Origin: Bifidobacterium mizhiense
GTDB taxonomy: Bacteria; Actinomycetota; Actinomycetes; Actinomycetales; Bifidobacteriaceae
Reading direction: 5' to 3'
Assembly: GCF_020884755.1 (NCBI RefSeq)
Contig: NZ_BPWE01000001.1
Span: forward strand, 310,001-374,000
Length of the DNA stretch: 64,000 bases
The notes beneath the pieces were generated by a model. The model was given only the letters and a program-made list of their open reading frames with translations. It ran no database searches and had not been told where the DNA came from. Position 1 is the first letter of the stretch. Every line of letters starts with the position of its first letter. The position numbers and the translations under genes are program-made. Below are positions 1-10,300 of the stretch, one piece after another.

Positions 1-191
1 TGATCGGCATCGTGGAGTTCACTGCGAAATGGAAATGGCTGAAATACTTCGACTTCGTCGGGTTCGGCGAACAGATTGTCTTGAACACTCTGACGGCCGA
101 TCAGGTCTGGATCTATGCCGGAGTATCCGTGGGCGTGGTCCTGGTGGCTATCTTCGGGTCGGCTCTGATCATATCCAAGCAGGAAATCTAA
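1..191 (+). CDS. C-terminal end of a membrane protein, probably an ABC-2 type permease (partial)
   Basis: An open frame enters from the left edge and ends with TAA at 189-191. It encodes about 62 residues: a short amphipathic stretch rich in Trp and Lys, a loop, one hydrophobic helix (VGVVLVAIFGSALII) and a charged tail SKQEI. A last membrane helix followed by a short charged cytoplasmic tail is typical of ABC-2 family permeases, but the fragment is too short to prove it. Its stop overlaps the end of the convergent glycosyltransferase gene by four bases, so no terminator lies between them. Confidence 0.5.
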   Translation, partial: IGIVEFTAKWKWLKYFDFVGFGEQIVLNTLTADQVWIYAGVSVGVVLVAIFGSALIISKQEI

Positions 192-1360
192 GCCAGGTTA
201 GACTGCACCTGTTCCGGCTCTTGATCGCTGACGGCCTGCACAGCCATATGGGCAAAGGCCCTGACGGAGGTATCCAGAGAATAATGTTCCTTGGCATGTT
301 CGGCGTAGCGTCCGGACCAGACTGCAAGGGCATCAGGATGGTCTATCCACCAGTCGATTTGCTCAGCCAGGGACCGGGCCCTGCCGACCGGGAAGAGCGA
401 GTGCTGCGTCAGGGCGAAGTGTCCTGCGGCACTCAGATCAGACTGGGCGATGATCGGGACTGCGCCGCAGGCCATCCCCTCCAGGACGCTGACGGATTCC
501 AGATCCGCGATGGACGGGTGGACCAGCAGGTCGGCCTGCCTGAGCAGATCGGGCATGGTCGAGTTCTGATGGAATCCAATCGAAACCTTCATGCCGGCCA
601 GCTGCCGGGCGGCTTCCGTTCTCAGGCACCGCTCCATGGGACCTGTACCTGCTATGGTCAAGCTGATCCTGTATTTGTTCCGGCACAAGGCCAGGGCACG
701 GATCAGGGTCAGATGATCCTTTTCCCGAGCCAGCCTGCCGGAGGCCACGACCTGGATCAACCGACCGGATCGCTGCCTCTCGTATCGGTCACCAGGGTTG
801 AACCTGGGCTGGTACCCGTTGGATATGACGTGCAGACGGGCCTTGTACCCATGCGAGCGCAGCAGGTCGGCCGTCAACTGGGTAGGAACGTGGATGTGCC
901 CGACATGGTCGTAGAGCCAGAACCGAAAGAGCCGGTAGATGGCCGCATCTACCCCGGGCAGCCAGCGCAATGGGCCTGCGGAATAAGTGATGTTCTCAGG
1001 CTGAATGTGAAACCCTGCGGTCACCGGTATGCCCATGGACCTGGCCTGTGCCAGGGCGGCCCGGCCGAAGGCGAAGGGCTCATAAATATGGACCAGGTCA
1101 ACACCGGTAAAGGCCCTTCGGAAAAGTTCCGGATCAGCACGAGCGAAGCTCATCTGCTGCCTGGCCGCCACACGGGAGACCAGAGGAATTCGATGCACTC
1201 GCGCCGGATACTCGGTCGATCCAACCCCCACCAAGCGGACCCTATGCCCCAGCGCTTCCAGACCCTGGGCGTATTGGATGGCGGAGTTGGAAGTCCCGTT
1301 GCCCCTGTTGCCAAAGGAGTCCAGAACCAGGGCCAGCGTCAGGCGCTTAGGATCCCTCAT
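188..1360 (-). CDS. Glycosyltransferase family 4 (GT-B fold)
   Basis: 390 residues, a normal length for GT4 enzymes, which transfer a sugar from a nucleotide donor to a lipid or glycan acceptor at the cytoplasmic membrane face. The N-terminal Rossmann half starts with a strand and Gly-rich loop (SFGNRGNGTSN). The donor half begins near residue 225 with SGRLAREKDHLTLIRAL. The signature around residues 286-298 (DLESVSVLEGMACG) supplies the acidic residues, including E294, that contact the nucleotide sugar. ATG at 1360 has GGAAGG just upstream. It has no neighbour that reveals the acceptor; mannosyl or glucosyl transfer to a glycolipid is only a guess. Confidence 0.8.
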   Translation of the reverse strand: MRDPKRLTLALVLDSFGNRGNGTSNSAIQYAQGLEALGHRVRLVGVGSTEYPARVHRIPLVSRVAARQQMSFARADPELFRRAFTGVDLVHIYEPFAFGRAALAQARSMGIPVTAGFHIQPENITYSAGPLRWLPGVDAAIYRLFRFWLYDHVGHIHVPTQLTADLLRSHGYKARLHVISNGYQPRFNPGDRYERQRSGRLIQVVASGRLAREKDHLTLIRALALCRNKYRISLTIAGTGPMERCLRTEAARQLAGMKVSIGFHQNSTMPDLLRQADLLVHPSIADLESVSVLEGMACGAVPIIAQSDLSAAGHFALTQHSLFPVGRARSLAEQIDWWIDHPDALAVWSGRYAEHAKEHYSLDTSVRAFAHMAVQAVSDQEPEQVQSNLA

Positions 1361-1437
1361 CAGCCTTCCCCCTGCTGTTCATCATTAGCAGCTTTGGGTC
1401 GGACCAAAAAAGGGCGACGACCCGATTGCACCCACTA

Positions 1438-2301
1438 TTAGTAGGAGAAGGCCGGGACGGCCGCCCCACGGTAGTAGCGGTTGATGGCATCAGCCACATA
1501 TCGACTGTGGTAGGCGGAAACCAGGGACTTGTAGGCGGGGTCGTTCTTGTCGACCTGCCTGGCCACGATGATGTTGACATAGGGGTGATTGGCTGGCGAT
1601 TTGAGATCGCCGGGCACCTGGTAGATGGCATCCTGGATCTTCATGCCGGCATCCAGGATGAAATTGGTGTTGGTAATGCCGGCCGCATAGTCGGGCAGGA
1701 CCTTGACGATTCCCGGCGGATCGACCTGGTCCAGGACCAGCCCGCGCGGGTTGTCGACGATGTCTTCAGGAACCGGCGTGGTGGCCTTGGGGTCTCGCAG
1801 ACCGATCAGCCCGGCGCTGGCAAGCACCTTCAGGGACCGGCCCAGGTCGATGGGATCACTGGGAATGGCCAGCCGCTCGCCTCGCCCTATCTGGTCGACG
1901 CTCCGGTACTTCTTGGAGTACAGGTTGAGGGGTGAAATGTAGGTGTCGCCGATGGCGGCGAACCGGTATCCGTGCTGCTTGGTCTCCTGCTCCAGAAAGG
2001 CATAATGCTGGAAGGCGTTCAAGTCGATCTCCCCGTTGGCAAGCGCCTGATTGGCGTAACGCCCGTATTGGAAGGAGCGAAGCTTGATTGTTATGCCGGC
2101 CCGGCGCTGGTCCAACTCGTGCTGAACAGCCTTCCAGATCTCCTCATCAGCATCGCCCACCAGGCCGATGCTGATCTCCCGCTGGCCGCGCTCGGGCTGG
2201 TTGACCTTGACATAGGCCACGCCCATCAGGACGGCGACCACCAGGATGACGACCGAGACAGCCGCCAGCTCTCGCTTGGCCCTGGTTCTTCTGGTGCTCA
2301 T
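1438..2301 (-). CDS. metQ: MetQ/NlpA-family methionine-binding protein, second copy
   Basis: 287 residues of the NlpA/MetQ family, which captures methionine (or a related amino acid) outside the membrane and passes it to MetNI. Family motifs include the N-terminal strand ISIGLVGDADEEIWKAV, NAFQHYAFLEQE, YISPLNLYSKKY, the loop IPSDPIDLGRSLKVL and YVNIIVAR. The N-terminus is a basic stretch and one hydrophobic helix with no cysteine, so there is no lipobox. The protein is probably tethered by an uncleaved helix or released by signal peptidase I. AAGGAGG sits just before the ATG. It lies last in the metN-metI-metQ-metQ operon and is clearly paralogous to the next gene upstream. Confidence 0.88.
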   Translation of the reverse strand: MSTRRTRAKRELAAVSVVILVVAVLMGVAYVKVNQPERGQREISIGLVGDADEEIWKAVQHELDQRRAGITIKLRSFQYGRYANQALANGEIDLNAFQHYAFLEQETKQHGYRFAAIGDTYISPLNLYSKKYRSVDQIGRGERLAIPSDPIDLGRSLKVLASAGLIGLRDPKATTPVPEDIVDNPRGLVLDQVDPPGIVKVLPDYAAGITNTNFILDAGMKIQDAIYQVPGDLKSPANHPYVNIIVARQVDKNDPAYKSLVSAYHSRYVADAINRYYRGAAVPAFSY

Positions 2302-2334
2302 ATCCGTCCTCCTTCATTGCTGGAACCTATCGCA

Positions 2335-3216
2335 TCAGGAAACCTTGAATGCCGGCAGGCAGGCGCCCTTGTAGACACGGACGATGGTGTCGGCTACGGG
2401 CTTGGAATGATAGGCGCGCACCACTGCGGCGTAGGTGGGGTTGTCACGCTGATCCTTGGTGGTGACGATGATGTTGATGTATGGCTTGTTGGCCGGGTTC
2501 TGCAGGTCGTAAGGAACCTCGTGGATGGCATCATGCACGCTGCGCCCTGCATCGACCACGAAGTTGGCATTGGTGACCCCGCCCGCATAGTCGGGCAGCA
2601 AGTTGAGGATGCCGGCCGGATCCACCTGCTCGATACTCAGATGCTTGGGATTGTCCACCACATCCTCAGGCAGCGGGTTGGTGGCCTTGGGGTCGCGCAG
2701 CCCGATCAGCTTGGCATCGGCCAGGACCTTCAAGGCCCGGCCCATGTTGGTGGCGTTGTTGGGGATGGCCACCCGGTCGCCGTCCTGGAACTGCGAGGGC
2801 TTGGCATAGCGCTGCGAGTAGAGGTTCATGGGCGAGATGTAGGTATTGCCAAGCACGGCCAGCTGGTAATGGTTGGTCTTTACATCGTCCTCCAGGTAGG
2901 CATAGTGCTGGGCTGCGTTGAAATCCACCTCGCGGTTGGACGTGGCCTGGTTGACGTAGATGGCATCCTGGAAGGGCTTGAGCTCGATCCTGATGTGCTC
3001 ACCCCGCCGATCCAGCTCTGCCTGGACGGCCTTCCAGATCTGATCGTCCGAGCTGCCGATGACGCCGACCTTGACGACCTTGACATCGGCACCCACCTGG
3101 TTCAGACGGACATCGGTACCGACCACCAACGCCAGCAGGAGGACGATGACCAGGCTGAGCGCCGCCAGCTGGATCTTGGCTTTGTTCTTTTTGCCGACGC
3201 GACTACGACCGACCAC
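2335..3216 (-). CDS. metQ: MetQ/NlpA-family methionine-binding protein, first copy
   Basis: 293 residues, same family and fold as the copy downstream (IWKAVQAELDRRG, NAAQHYAYLEDD, YISPMNLYSQRY, IPNNATNMGRALKVL, YINIIVTT). Start is GTG at 3216 with AAAGG upstream; no better ATG lies nearby. The N-terminus is Lys/Arg-rich, followed by one hydrophobic helix, again with no lipobox cysteine. It is 25 bases downstream of metI and 33 bases upstream of the second copy, so one transcript is expected. Two diverged binding proteins served by one MetNI pair suggest a broadened substrate range, for example methionine isomers or oxidised methionine; that is inference. Confidence 0.88.
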   Translation of the reverse strand: MVGRSRVGKKNKAKIQLAALSLVIVLLLALVVGTDVRLNQVGADVKVVKVGVIGSSDDQIWKAVQAELDRRGEHIRIELKPFQDAIYVNQATSNREVDFNAAQHYAYLEDDVKTNHYQLAVLGNTYISPMNLYSQRYAKPSQFQDGDRVAIPNNATNMGRALKVLADAKLIGLRDPKATNPLPEDVVDNPKHLSIEQVDPAGILNLLPDYAGGVTNANFVVDAGRSVHDAIHEVPYDLQNPANKPYINIIVTTKDQRDNPTYAAVVRAYHSKPVADTIVRVYKGACLPAFKVS

Positions 3217-3241
3217 GATAATCTGACCTTTCCCGGGTTGC

Positions 3242-3922
3242 TCAGTGTTCGACGACCTCGGCCAGAAGCCGGCCGAACAGTTCGATCAGGGCGATGAAGA
3301 TGACCAGCACGATGATGGTGGCGATGGTCACGTCATTCATGGACCGCTGGTAGCCCAGACGGATGGCGAAGTCGCCCAGACCTCCGCCGCCCACGATGCC
3401 CACGGTGGCGGTCTCGCCCACCAGGCTGACGATGGTGATGGTGGTCACCCGGATGATGGAGGGGATGCCCTCACGCAGGTAGACGTGCCAGATGATCTGC
3501 CAGGTGGTCATGCCCATGGACTCCGCCGCCTCGACATACCCAGGATCCAGACCGGCAAGGGCCGACTCGATCTGTCGGGAGAAGAAAGGCGTGATGCCCA
3601 CGACCAGGGGGAAGATCGCCCCCTTGGGCCCGATGGCCGTGCCCATGAGCATCCTGGTCACCGGCACCAGGGCCGCCGCCAGAATGATGAAGGGGATGGA
3701 GCGGAAAAGGTCGATCAGCTTGTCCAGGATAGTGAAGACCAGGCCGTTGTGGCGGATGCCGTCACGTCGGCTGATGATCAGCCCCACCCCGATGACCAGG
3801 GCCAGCAGGAAGGAGATCACCCCGGAGACGCCGACCATGACCAGGGTCTGAACCATGCTGCTGAAGAACTCCGGCAGCCGGCTCATGACGTTGGGGAACC
3901 AGGCGGTAAGCAGGGACGTCAT
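3242..3922 (-). CDS. metI: D-methionine ABC transporter permease MetI
   Basis: 226 residues with five to six membrane helices, the usual size for MetI. The ABC permease coupling region reads AAESMGMTTWQIIWHVYLREGIPSI (positions about 130-155), the EAA-type loop that docks on the MetN ATPase. The first residues ([20 protein letters not shown]) match the amphipathic start of the family. The ATG overlaps the metN stop as ATGA, so translation of the two is probably coupled. Imports methionine as a MetN2-MetI2 complex fed by the two binding proteins downstream. Confidence 0.93.
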   Translation of the reverse strand: MTSLLTAWFPNVMSRLPEFFSSMVQTLVMVGVSGVISFLLALVIGVGLIISRRDGIRHNGLVFTILDKLIDLFRSIPFIILAAALVPVTRMLMGTAIGPKGAIFPLVVGITPFFSRQIESALAGLDPGYVEAAESMGMTTWQIIWHVYLREGIPSIIRVTTITIVSLVGETATVGIVGGGGLGDFAIRLGYQRSMNDVTIATIIVLVIFIALIELFGRLLAEVVEH

Positions 3923-4971
3923 GACTTGAGAACCTCGATTCCGATGTTGCGCGAGCGCAGGTATTCCATGGCCTGGCGGATGTTTTCAGCGTCGCCGCCC
4001 ACTGTGACCACCAGACCGCCCAGGGGCGCACCCTCCACCACATCGATATCGCCGAAGATGATGTTGACGTCCAGGTTGTAGCGACGGCTGATGGTGGAGA
4101 CCAGGGCTTCGGAGACCTCCTTGGAGACATAGGACATGCGCATGAGGATCTGCCCCGGCTCCAGGGCCACCAGGGGCGAATCGGCAGCCATCAGATCCTT
4201 GACCTTGTCCAGGTTGGAGGTGGTGGCCACGAAGGATTTGGTCAGCTGGGCCTTGGGATCTGCAAAAACATCGAAGACCCTGCCCTGCTCCACGATGACG
4301 CCCTGGTCGATGACCGCCACCCGGTTGCAGATCTGCCGGATGACCGACATTTCATGGGTGATCATGACCACGGTGATGCCCAGCTGGTCGTGCAGGTCGC
4401 GGAGCAGCTGAAGAATGGAGCGCGTGGTGGTCGGATCCAGTGCGCTGGTGGCCTCGTCGCTGAGCAGGATATCCGGTTCGTTGGCCAGGGCTCGGGCGAT
4501 GGCCACCCGCTGCTGCTGGCCGCCGGAGAGCTCGGCGGGATAGTGGTCGGCCAGCTCGGTCAGCCCTACCAGTTCCAGAAGCTCGGACACCCGGGCCCGT
4601 CGAGATGCACGGTCGCGGCCGCTCCCCCGCAGAGGCAGGCCCACATTGTCGGCCACCGTTCTGGAGGGCATCAGGTTGAAATGCTGGAAGATCATGCCGG
4701 TGCGACGCCTCAGGTCCCTCAGCTCGGCCGGAGCCAGATCCTTGACCTCGCGGCCGCGGACCTTGACGCTGCCCGAGTCGTAATCCTCCAGCCCGTTGAT
4801 GCAGCGGACCAGCGTGGACTTGCCCGCCCCGCTCAGACCAATGATGCCAAAAATATCCCCAGTCTCGACGGTCAGATCAATGTCGGCCAGTGCCGTCTTG
4901 TCTTCGTCGTCGTCGCTGTGATAGGTCTTGGTCAGGTGCTCCATCCGCACCGCCGGTGTCCGCTCGCTCAC
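3919..4971 (-). CDS. metN: Methionine ABC transporter ATP-binding protein MetN
   Basis: About 350 residues from a GTG start at 4971 preceded by a purine-rich GGCGGGAA site. A longer reading from ATG 5052 adds 27 residues with no family resemblance, so I prefer 4971. Walker A is GLSGAGKST, the signature [15 protein letters not shown], and Walker [13 protein letters not shown]. The last hundred residues form the NIL/ACT-like C-terminal domain ([32 protein letters not shown]) that binds methionine and gives trans-inhibition in MetN proteins. First gene of metN-metI-metQ-metQ, divergent from purT across about 135 bases. I see no SAM riboswitch in that gap. Confidence 0.94.
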   Translation of the reverse strand: MSERTPAVRMEHLTKTYHSDDDEDKTALADIDLTVETGDIFGIIGLSGAGKSTLVRCINGLEDYDSGSVKVRGREVKDLAPAELRDLRRRTGMIFQHFNLMPSRTVADNVGLPLRGSGRDRASRRARVSELLELVGLTELADHYPAELSGGQQQRVAIARALANEPDILLSDEATSALDPTTTRSILQLLRDLHDQLGITVVMITHEMSVIRQICNRVAVIDQGVIVEQGRVFDVFADPKAQLTKSFVATTSNLDKVKDLMAADSPLVALEPGQILMRMSYVSKEVSEALVSTISRRYNLDVNIIFGDIDVVEGAPLGGLVVTVGGDAENIRQAMEYLRSRNIGIEVLKS

Positions 4972-5106
4972 GTTCCCGCCTTCCCTGGTCGACTGCCTGA
5001 CATGGTAATCGTCCCGGCGGCCAGTGGACAAGAAGGCCTCTATAGATGTCATTTATAGGCATGTATCGATAACCCGCCTGCTTGGTCGATGGGTCGGTGG
5101 CAGAAT

Positions 5107-6414
5107 ATGGGTATGAGCGCATCCGGTCAGCAGCGGATTATCAACACCATCAATCCCGGGGAGCGGCCGTTCGGCTCTCCTCTGGGGCCAAGACCTACAC
5201 GAGTCCTTCTCCTAGGAGCCGGCGAACTCGGCCGCGAGATAGCCATCAGTCTGATGCGGCTGGGTGCCTGGGTTGGCGCGGCGGACTCCTACCCTGGCGC
5301 ACCGGCCACCCAGGTGGCCCATGCGGGCTACCAGGTGAAAATGAGCGATCCCCAGGCTTTGGAGGACCTGATCGACAAGGTCCACCCCGATTTGATCGTG
5401 CCTGAAGTGGAGGCCATCGCCACAGACCGCCTGGTCGGTGCCGCGGCCCGGGGCATCCAGGTAGTGCCTGCCGCCCCCCTGGCGGCCATGTGCATGGATC
5501 GCAGGGCCCTGCGCGTCTTCGCCCACGAACAGGCAGGCCTGCCCACTACCCCCTACCGATTCGCCGACTCCCCCGAAGAGCTGGCCAGCGCGGCGGACCA
5601 GGTGGGCTACCCCTGCATGGTCAAACCCCTGATGAGCTCCTCCGGCCACGGACAGACTCTGGTGCGAAGCAGGGAGGGTTTGTCTCAAGCCTGGAATTCG
5701 GCACTGACCCAAGGCCGGGCAGCCACCAGGCACCAGGGCAAGGCCGAGGTCATCGTGGAAGCCCTGGCCCCCCTGGCCCATGAGCTGACGGTTCTGACCG
5801 TGGCCTCCTGCGCCGGCGTGGCCACCTGCACGCCCATCGGCCAGCGTCAGGAGGACGGGGACTACCGCCTCTCCTGGCAACCGGCGGATCTGAATCCTGA
5901 CATCCTGCAGCAGGCCCGGAGCATGGCCACCCGGTTGGTTGAGGCCATGACCTCCCTGGCCCGCCAGAGCGGCGAGACCGGTTGGGGGATCTACGGTGTG
6001 GAGATCTTCGTCCTGCGCGACGGCTCCCTGCTCTTCAACGAGGTGGCGCCGCGCCCCCATGACACCGGCATGGTGACCATGATCTCCCAACGGCTGAGCG
6101 AGTTCGACCTTCACGCCCGGGCCATCCTGGGCATTCCCGTCCACCAGGAGGATCTGGCCCTGAATCTGCCGGAGGGCACCTGCGCGGTCAGCCGACCCAT
6201 CCTGGCCAGAGGCCAGGGACCGGTCAGCTTCCAAGGCCTGCCGCAGGCCCTGGACCACCCTGGCACCGACCTGCGCATCTTCTCCAAGCCCGAAGTGCAT
6301 GGCCTGCGCCGCATGGGCGTGGCCCTGGCCTTGGGGCCGGATCTGCAGACCGCCACCGAACGCGCTGAAGCCGTGGCCAGCGATCTGAAACCGCGGGTGG
6401 GCGCGGGGATGTAA
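5107..6414 (+). CDS. purT: Formate-dependent phosphoribosylglycinamide formyltransferase (GAR transformylase 2)
   Basis: ATP-grasp enzyme that formylates GAR with free formate and ATP, step 3 of purine synthesis. About 435 residues from ATG 5107, with GGTGG six bases upstream; ATG 5113 is nearly as good. Motifs are [20 protein letters not shown] at the N-terminus, [12 protein letters not shown], the ATP-grasp core ([17 protein letters not shown]), the PurT-specific [10 protein letters not shown]-like segment ([15 protein letters not shown]) and [13 protein letters not shown]. These separate it from PurK. It opens the plus-strand purine block. No purN is visible in this window, consistent with a formate-based route. 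A 26-residue insertion-like stretch ([13 protein letters not shown] region) is slightly longer than in E. coli PurT. Confidence 0.93.
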   Translation: MGMSASGQQRIINTINPGERPFGSPLGPRPTRVLLLGAGELGREIAISLMRLGAWVGAADSYPGAPATQVAHAGYQVKMSDPQALEDLIDKVHPDLIVPEVEAIATDRLVGAAARGIQVVPAAPLAAMCMDRRALRVFAHEQAGLPTTPYRFADSPEELASAADQVGYPCMVKPLMSSSGHGQTLVRSREGLSQAWNSALTQGRAATRHQGKAEVIVEALAPLAHELTVLTVASCAGVATCTPIGQRQEDGDYRLSWQPADLNPDILQQARSMATRLVEAMTSLARQSGETGWGIYGVEIFVLRDGSLLFNEVAPRPHDTGMVTMISQRLSEFDLHARAILGIPVHQEDLALNLPEGTCAVSRPILARGQGPVSFQGLPQALDHPGTDLRIFSKPEVHGLRRMGVALALGPDLQTATERAEAVASDLKPRVGAGM

Positions 6415-6491
6415 CCCGGGCTTGCTATGGTGGTCGTGTCCCAAGCAGTGCAGAAGTTTCCAATTCGCAACAAACTCGAGGAAGGCGAACA

Positions 6492-7244
6492 GTGGAAAAG
6501 TTGGGAATGCGCTATCAAGGCAAGGCCAAGAAACTGTACGAGACGGATGACCCGGACATACTCTGGGTTGAGTACACTGACCAGGCCACCGCGGGGAACG
6601 GGGCCAAGAAGGCCAATATCGAAGGCAAGGCCAGACTGAACAACAGGATCACCACGGTGATATTCTCCCTGCTGGCCCGCCGGGGTATCCCCAGCCACTT
6701 CGTACGCAGCATCTCGGATACCGAACAGCTCAACCGCCGGCTGGACATGTTCCCGCTGGAGATCGTCATGCGCAACCGGGCCGCAGGCTCCTTCGCCCAG
6801 CGGTACGGAGTTGCGGAAGGTACGGCCTTGAAGCAGCCGGTGCTGGAATTCTTCTACAAGTCCGATCCTCTGGATGATCCGTTTATCAACCGGGACGACA
6901 TTCTGGCCCTGGGACTGGCCACCGAGCAGGATCTGGACATCATCGCAGCAAAGACCCGGGAGATCAACGGGGCCCTGACCAGCATCTTCCGCGCCATCAA
7001 CGTGGAGCTGGTGGATTTCAAGATCGAAATGGGCAAGACCGGATCGGGCATCATCCTTCTCGGCGACGAGATCACCCCCGACACCTGCCGGCTCTGGGCC
7101 ATCGGCAACAATCATGACGGCCAGGTCACCCACCTGGACAAGGACATCTTCCGCAGGGACCTGGGCAGCATCATTCCGGCTTATCAAACCATTCTGGATG
7201 GGCTGACCGAATTGGAGGAGCGCGAAAGCCAATCGAACAGCTGA
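6492..7244 (+). CDS. purC: SAICAR synthetase (phosphoribosylaminoimidazole-succinocarboxamide synthase)
   Basis: Joins aspartate to CAIR using ATP, step 8 of purine synthesis. 250 residues starting at GTG 6492, seven bases after GAGGAAGG; an internal ATG at 6507 is a weaker choice because its spacing is too long. Motifs are [13 protein letters not shown], the phosphate-binding [29 protein letters not shown] and LVDFKIEMG with [11 protein letters not shown]. The length is right for the short bacterial form. A strong terminator-like hairpin follows within 10 bases of the stop, so read-through into purL may be limited or regulated. Confidence 0.95.
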   Translation: MEKLGMRYQGKAKKLYETDDPDILWVEYTDQATAGNGAKKANIEGKARLNNRITTVIFSLLARRGIPSHFVRSISDTEQLNRRLDMFPLEIVMRNRAAGSFAQRYGVAEGTALKQPVLEFFYKSDPLDDPFINRDDILALGLATEQDLDIIAAKTREINGALTSIFRAINVELVDFKIEMGKTGSGIILLGDEITPDTCRLWAIGNNHDGQVTHLDKDIFRRDLGSIIPAYQTILDGLTELEERESQSNS

Positions 7245-7252
7245 ATCGGTGG

Positions 7253-7284
7253 ACCCGGAAGCGAGCATATCGCCTCCGGGTTTT
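7253..7284 (+). terminator. Intrinsic terminator or attenuator between purC and purL
   Basis: A perfect 7-bp stem (7253-7259 with 7275-7281) stacks on a 4-bp inner stem (7261-7264 with 7270-7273) across one A-C mismatch, with a GCATA loop, and runs directly into TTTTTC. This is a textbook rho-independent shape lying 9 bases after purC and 40 bases before the purL start codon. It could end the purC message or act as an attenuator for purL. Confidence 0.75.
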
Positions 7285-7323
7285 TCATTGGTCCCCAACC
7301 AGTCCATCGCGAAAGGATCCATT

Positions 7324-10300
7324 GTGCTCTTCCGTGTCTATACCGAGAAAAAGCGGGGCTTCGACCAGGCCGCCGACAGGCTTGCCCAACAGCTGCGTAC
7401 CCTGCCGGGTGTGCATGGGCTGACCGGCCTGCGCATGCTCAACCGCTACGATCTGGAAGGCATCGACGAAGACCTCTTCAAACGCTGCCTGCCCACGGTC
7501 TTCGCCCAGCCCCAGACCGACCTGGTGGCCACCCGACTGGAGCAGGCCCTACGCATGAAGGGCGACGGGGACCTGCCGCCACTGGACTCCCCCATGCTCT
7601 TCGCCGTGGCCCCCTTGCCCGGTCAGTTCGATCAGCGAGCCGACTCCGCGGCCCAGTGTATCCAGCTGATCGGCCAGGGCGCCCGCCCCCTGGTGGCCAC
7701 GGCCACTGTCTATCTGCTCCAGGGCGACCTGAATGCCGAGCAGATTGAAGCCATCCGCAATTACCTGGTCAACCCGGTGGACTCACGGGTGGTAGGGCTG
7801 GAGCAGCCCAAGACCCTGGCCATGCCTGATGACAATCCGGATCCAGTGCCGGTATTGGACGGGTTCCGCGATCTGGAGGATCCTGAACTCGAAGCGCTGA
7901 TTGACAAGCTGGACCTGGCCATGGATCTGCCGGATGTCCGCTTCTGCCAGGACCACTACCGCCAGGAAAAGCGGGATCCTACCCTGACCGAGCTCAAGGT
8001 GATCGACACCTACTGGTCCGACCACTGTCGGCACACCACCTTCAATACCAGGCTGGAGCGGATCGATGCAGACAACCCTCGAGTCCGGGCCACGCTGGAG
8101 CATTACCGGGCCATTCGCGCAGAGCTGGGCCGTCAGGACCGACCTGAATGCCTGATGGACATGGCCACCATCGGAGCCAAGTACCTGCAGAAGCGCGGCA
8201 TCCTGAACGACGTGGACCAGTCCGAGGAGGTCAACGCCTGCACTATCCGGACCAAGGTCGACGTGGACGGCCAGGATGAAGACTGGCTCTTCCTCTTCAA
8301 AAACGAAACACACAACCATCCCACCGAAATCGAGCCCTTCGGTGGTGCAGCCACCTGCATCGGCGGAGCCATCCGTGATCCCCTGTCCGGAAGGGGCTAC
8401 GTCTACCAGGCCATGAGGGTCAGCGGGGCAGCAGATCCCCGTCAACCGCTGGATCAGACCCTGCCCGGCAAGCTGCCCCAGAGCCGGATCGTCCGTCAGG
8501 CAGCCGATGGCTACTCCTCCTATGGCAACCAGATCGGGCTGGCCACCGGGCAGGTTCGGGAAATCTACCACCCCGGCTATGCGGCCAAGCGGATGGAGGT
8601 GGGCGCTGTAGTGGCCGCCACCCCAGCCGACCATGTGATCCGCCGCCAGCCCGCACCCGGCGATCTGATCATCCTGGTGGGCGGAAGGACCGGCCGCGAT
8701 GGAATCGGCGGCGCGACCGGAGCCTCCAAGTCCCAGAACGAAGAAAGTCTGGAACGCTGCGGAGCCGAGGTGCAGAAGGGCGATGCCCCTGAGGAGCGCA
8801 AGCTCCAGCGCCTCTTCCGTCGCCCGGAGGCAGCCAGGCTGATTGAGCGTTGCAACGACTTCGGAGCCGGCGGCGTTGCTGTGGCCGTAGGCGAGCTGGC
8901 GGACGGACTGGACGTGAACCTGGATCGGGTGCCGCTCAAGTACCAAGGGCTGGACGGGACTGAAATCGCCATTTCCGAGAGCCAGGAGCGCATGGCCGTG
9001 GCCCTGGCTGCCGAAGATGCGCCCGCCTTCATCGACTACGCCCGGCAAGAGGACCTTGAGGCCACCGTCATCGCCGAGGTCACCGAAGAACCCCGGCTGC
9101 TGATGACCTGGCGATCAGAGACCATCGTGGATATCCCCCGATCCTTCCTGTCCTCCAACGGCGCCCCTCACAAGGCCGATGCCCAGGTGACGGTTCCTGC
9201 TCCCTACCATGCCCCCTTCGAGGTCCAAGGCAGCCTGGATGCACGCATGAGGGCCCTGCTTGCGGACATCAATGTTTGCTCCCAGCAGGGTCTGGCTGAG
9301 CAGTTTGACTCCACCATCGGTGCAGGCACCGTCCTCATGCCCTTCGGCGGAGCCCGACAGCTGACACCGGCCCAGGCCATGGTGGCCAAGCTGCCCGTGG
9401 ACGGGCACACCACCACCGCCTCGGCCATGGCCTGGGGATTCAACCCCTGGATCAGCAGCCAGGACCCTTACACCGGCGCTTACCTGGCCGTGGTTGAGAG
9501 CCTAGCCAAGCTGGTCGCCTCTGGCTTCAGCCGTTCCCGGGCCCACCTGAGCCTGCAGGAGTACTATCCCAAGCCCGGCGACGACCCCTGGCGCTGGGGC
9601 CTGCCGGTGGCCGGCGTCCTGGGAGCCCTCCAGGCCCAGCTGGATCTTTCCGTGGGTGCCATAGGTGGCAAGGACTCCATGTCCGGCAGCTTCGAGGACC
9701 TGGATGTGCCGCCCACCCTGATCAGCTTCGCCGTGGCCTTGGGACAGGCCAAGGATGCTATCTCCCCCGAATTCAAGGCAGCGGACCGCCAGGTCTATCT
9801 CTTGGCGCCCGATTACCAGGAGGACGGATTGCTGCCCGATCCGGAGAGCCTGCGGACCGTCATGGATCAGGTGGAGACGCTGATCAGCCAGGGCCTGTTG
9901 GATGCTGCAGCCACTCCGGGCTACGGATGCGTCGCCCAAGCCCTGATGGAAATGTGCCTGGGCAACAGGATCGGACTCGATCTGACATCAGACACTGCCA
10001 TATCGGCGCTTTTCCGCCCCGCTTATGGAAGCTTCATCCTGGAGGCCTCAGGTCCGGAGCCCCTGTTCATTCAGGATTCCGGCCTGCATCTGCGCCTCCT
10101 GGGGCACACCCGGGAGGATTACCGCCTGCGCTGCGGCAGCGAGGACCTGGATCTGGCCGAGCTCGAGGAGATCCGCGCCAAAGGTCTGGAATCCGTCTTC
10201 CCATACCGAGGCCAAGGCGACCCGGTGCCGGCCATTGGACGCACCGACCGTGAACCCGGCAGGCCTGCAGCGCGCAGAACCAGGGGGACTGCCAAGACCA

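Noticed and set aside
1972-3297. Long plus-strand open frame opposite the two metQ genes
   Set aside because: It mirrors strongly conserved minus-strand genes; its translation is His/Gly/Asp/Leu-biased shadow text with no family features.
4972-5106. SAM or purine riboswitch between metN and purT
   Set aside because: The gap is short, and I could not fold any conserved riboswitch core in either direction.
5212-6444. 410-codon minus-strand frame opposite purT
   Set aside because: PurT on the plus strand has full motifs; the antisense text is the typical GC-rich shadow with His/Gly repeats.
7783-9048. 421-codon minus-strand frame inside purL
   Set aside because: Contradicts the conserved PurL reading and has no start signal.
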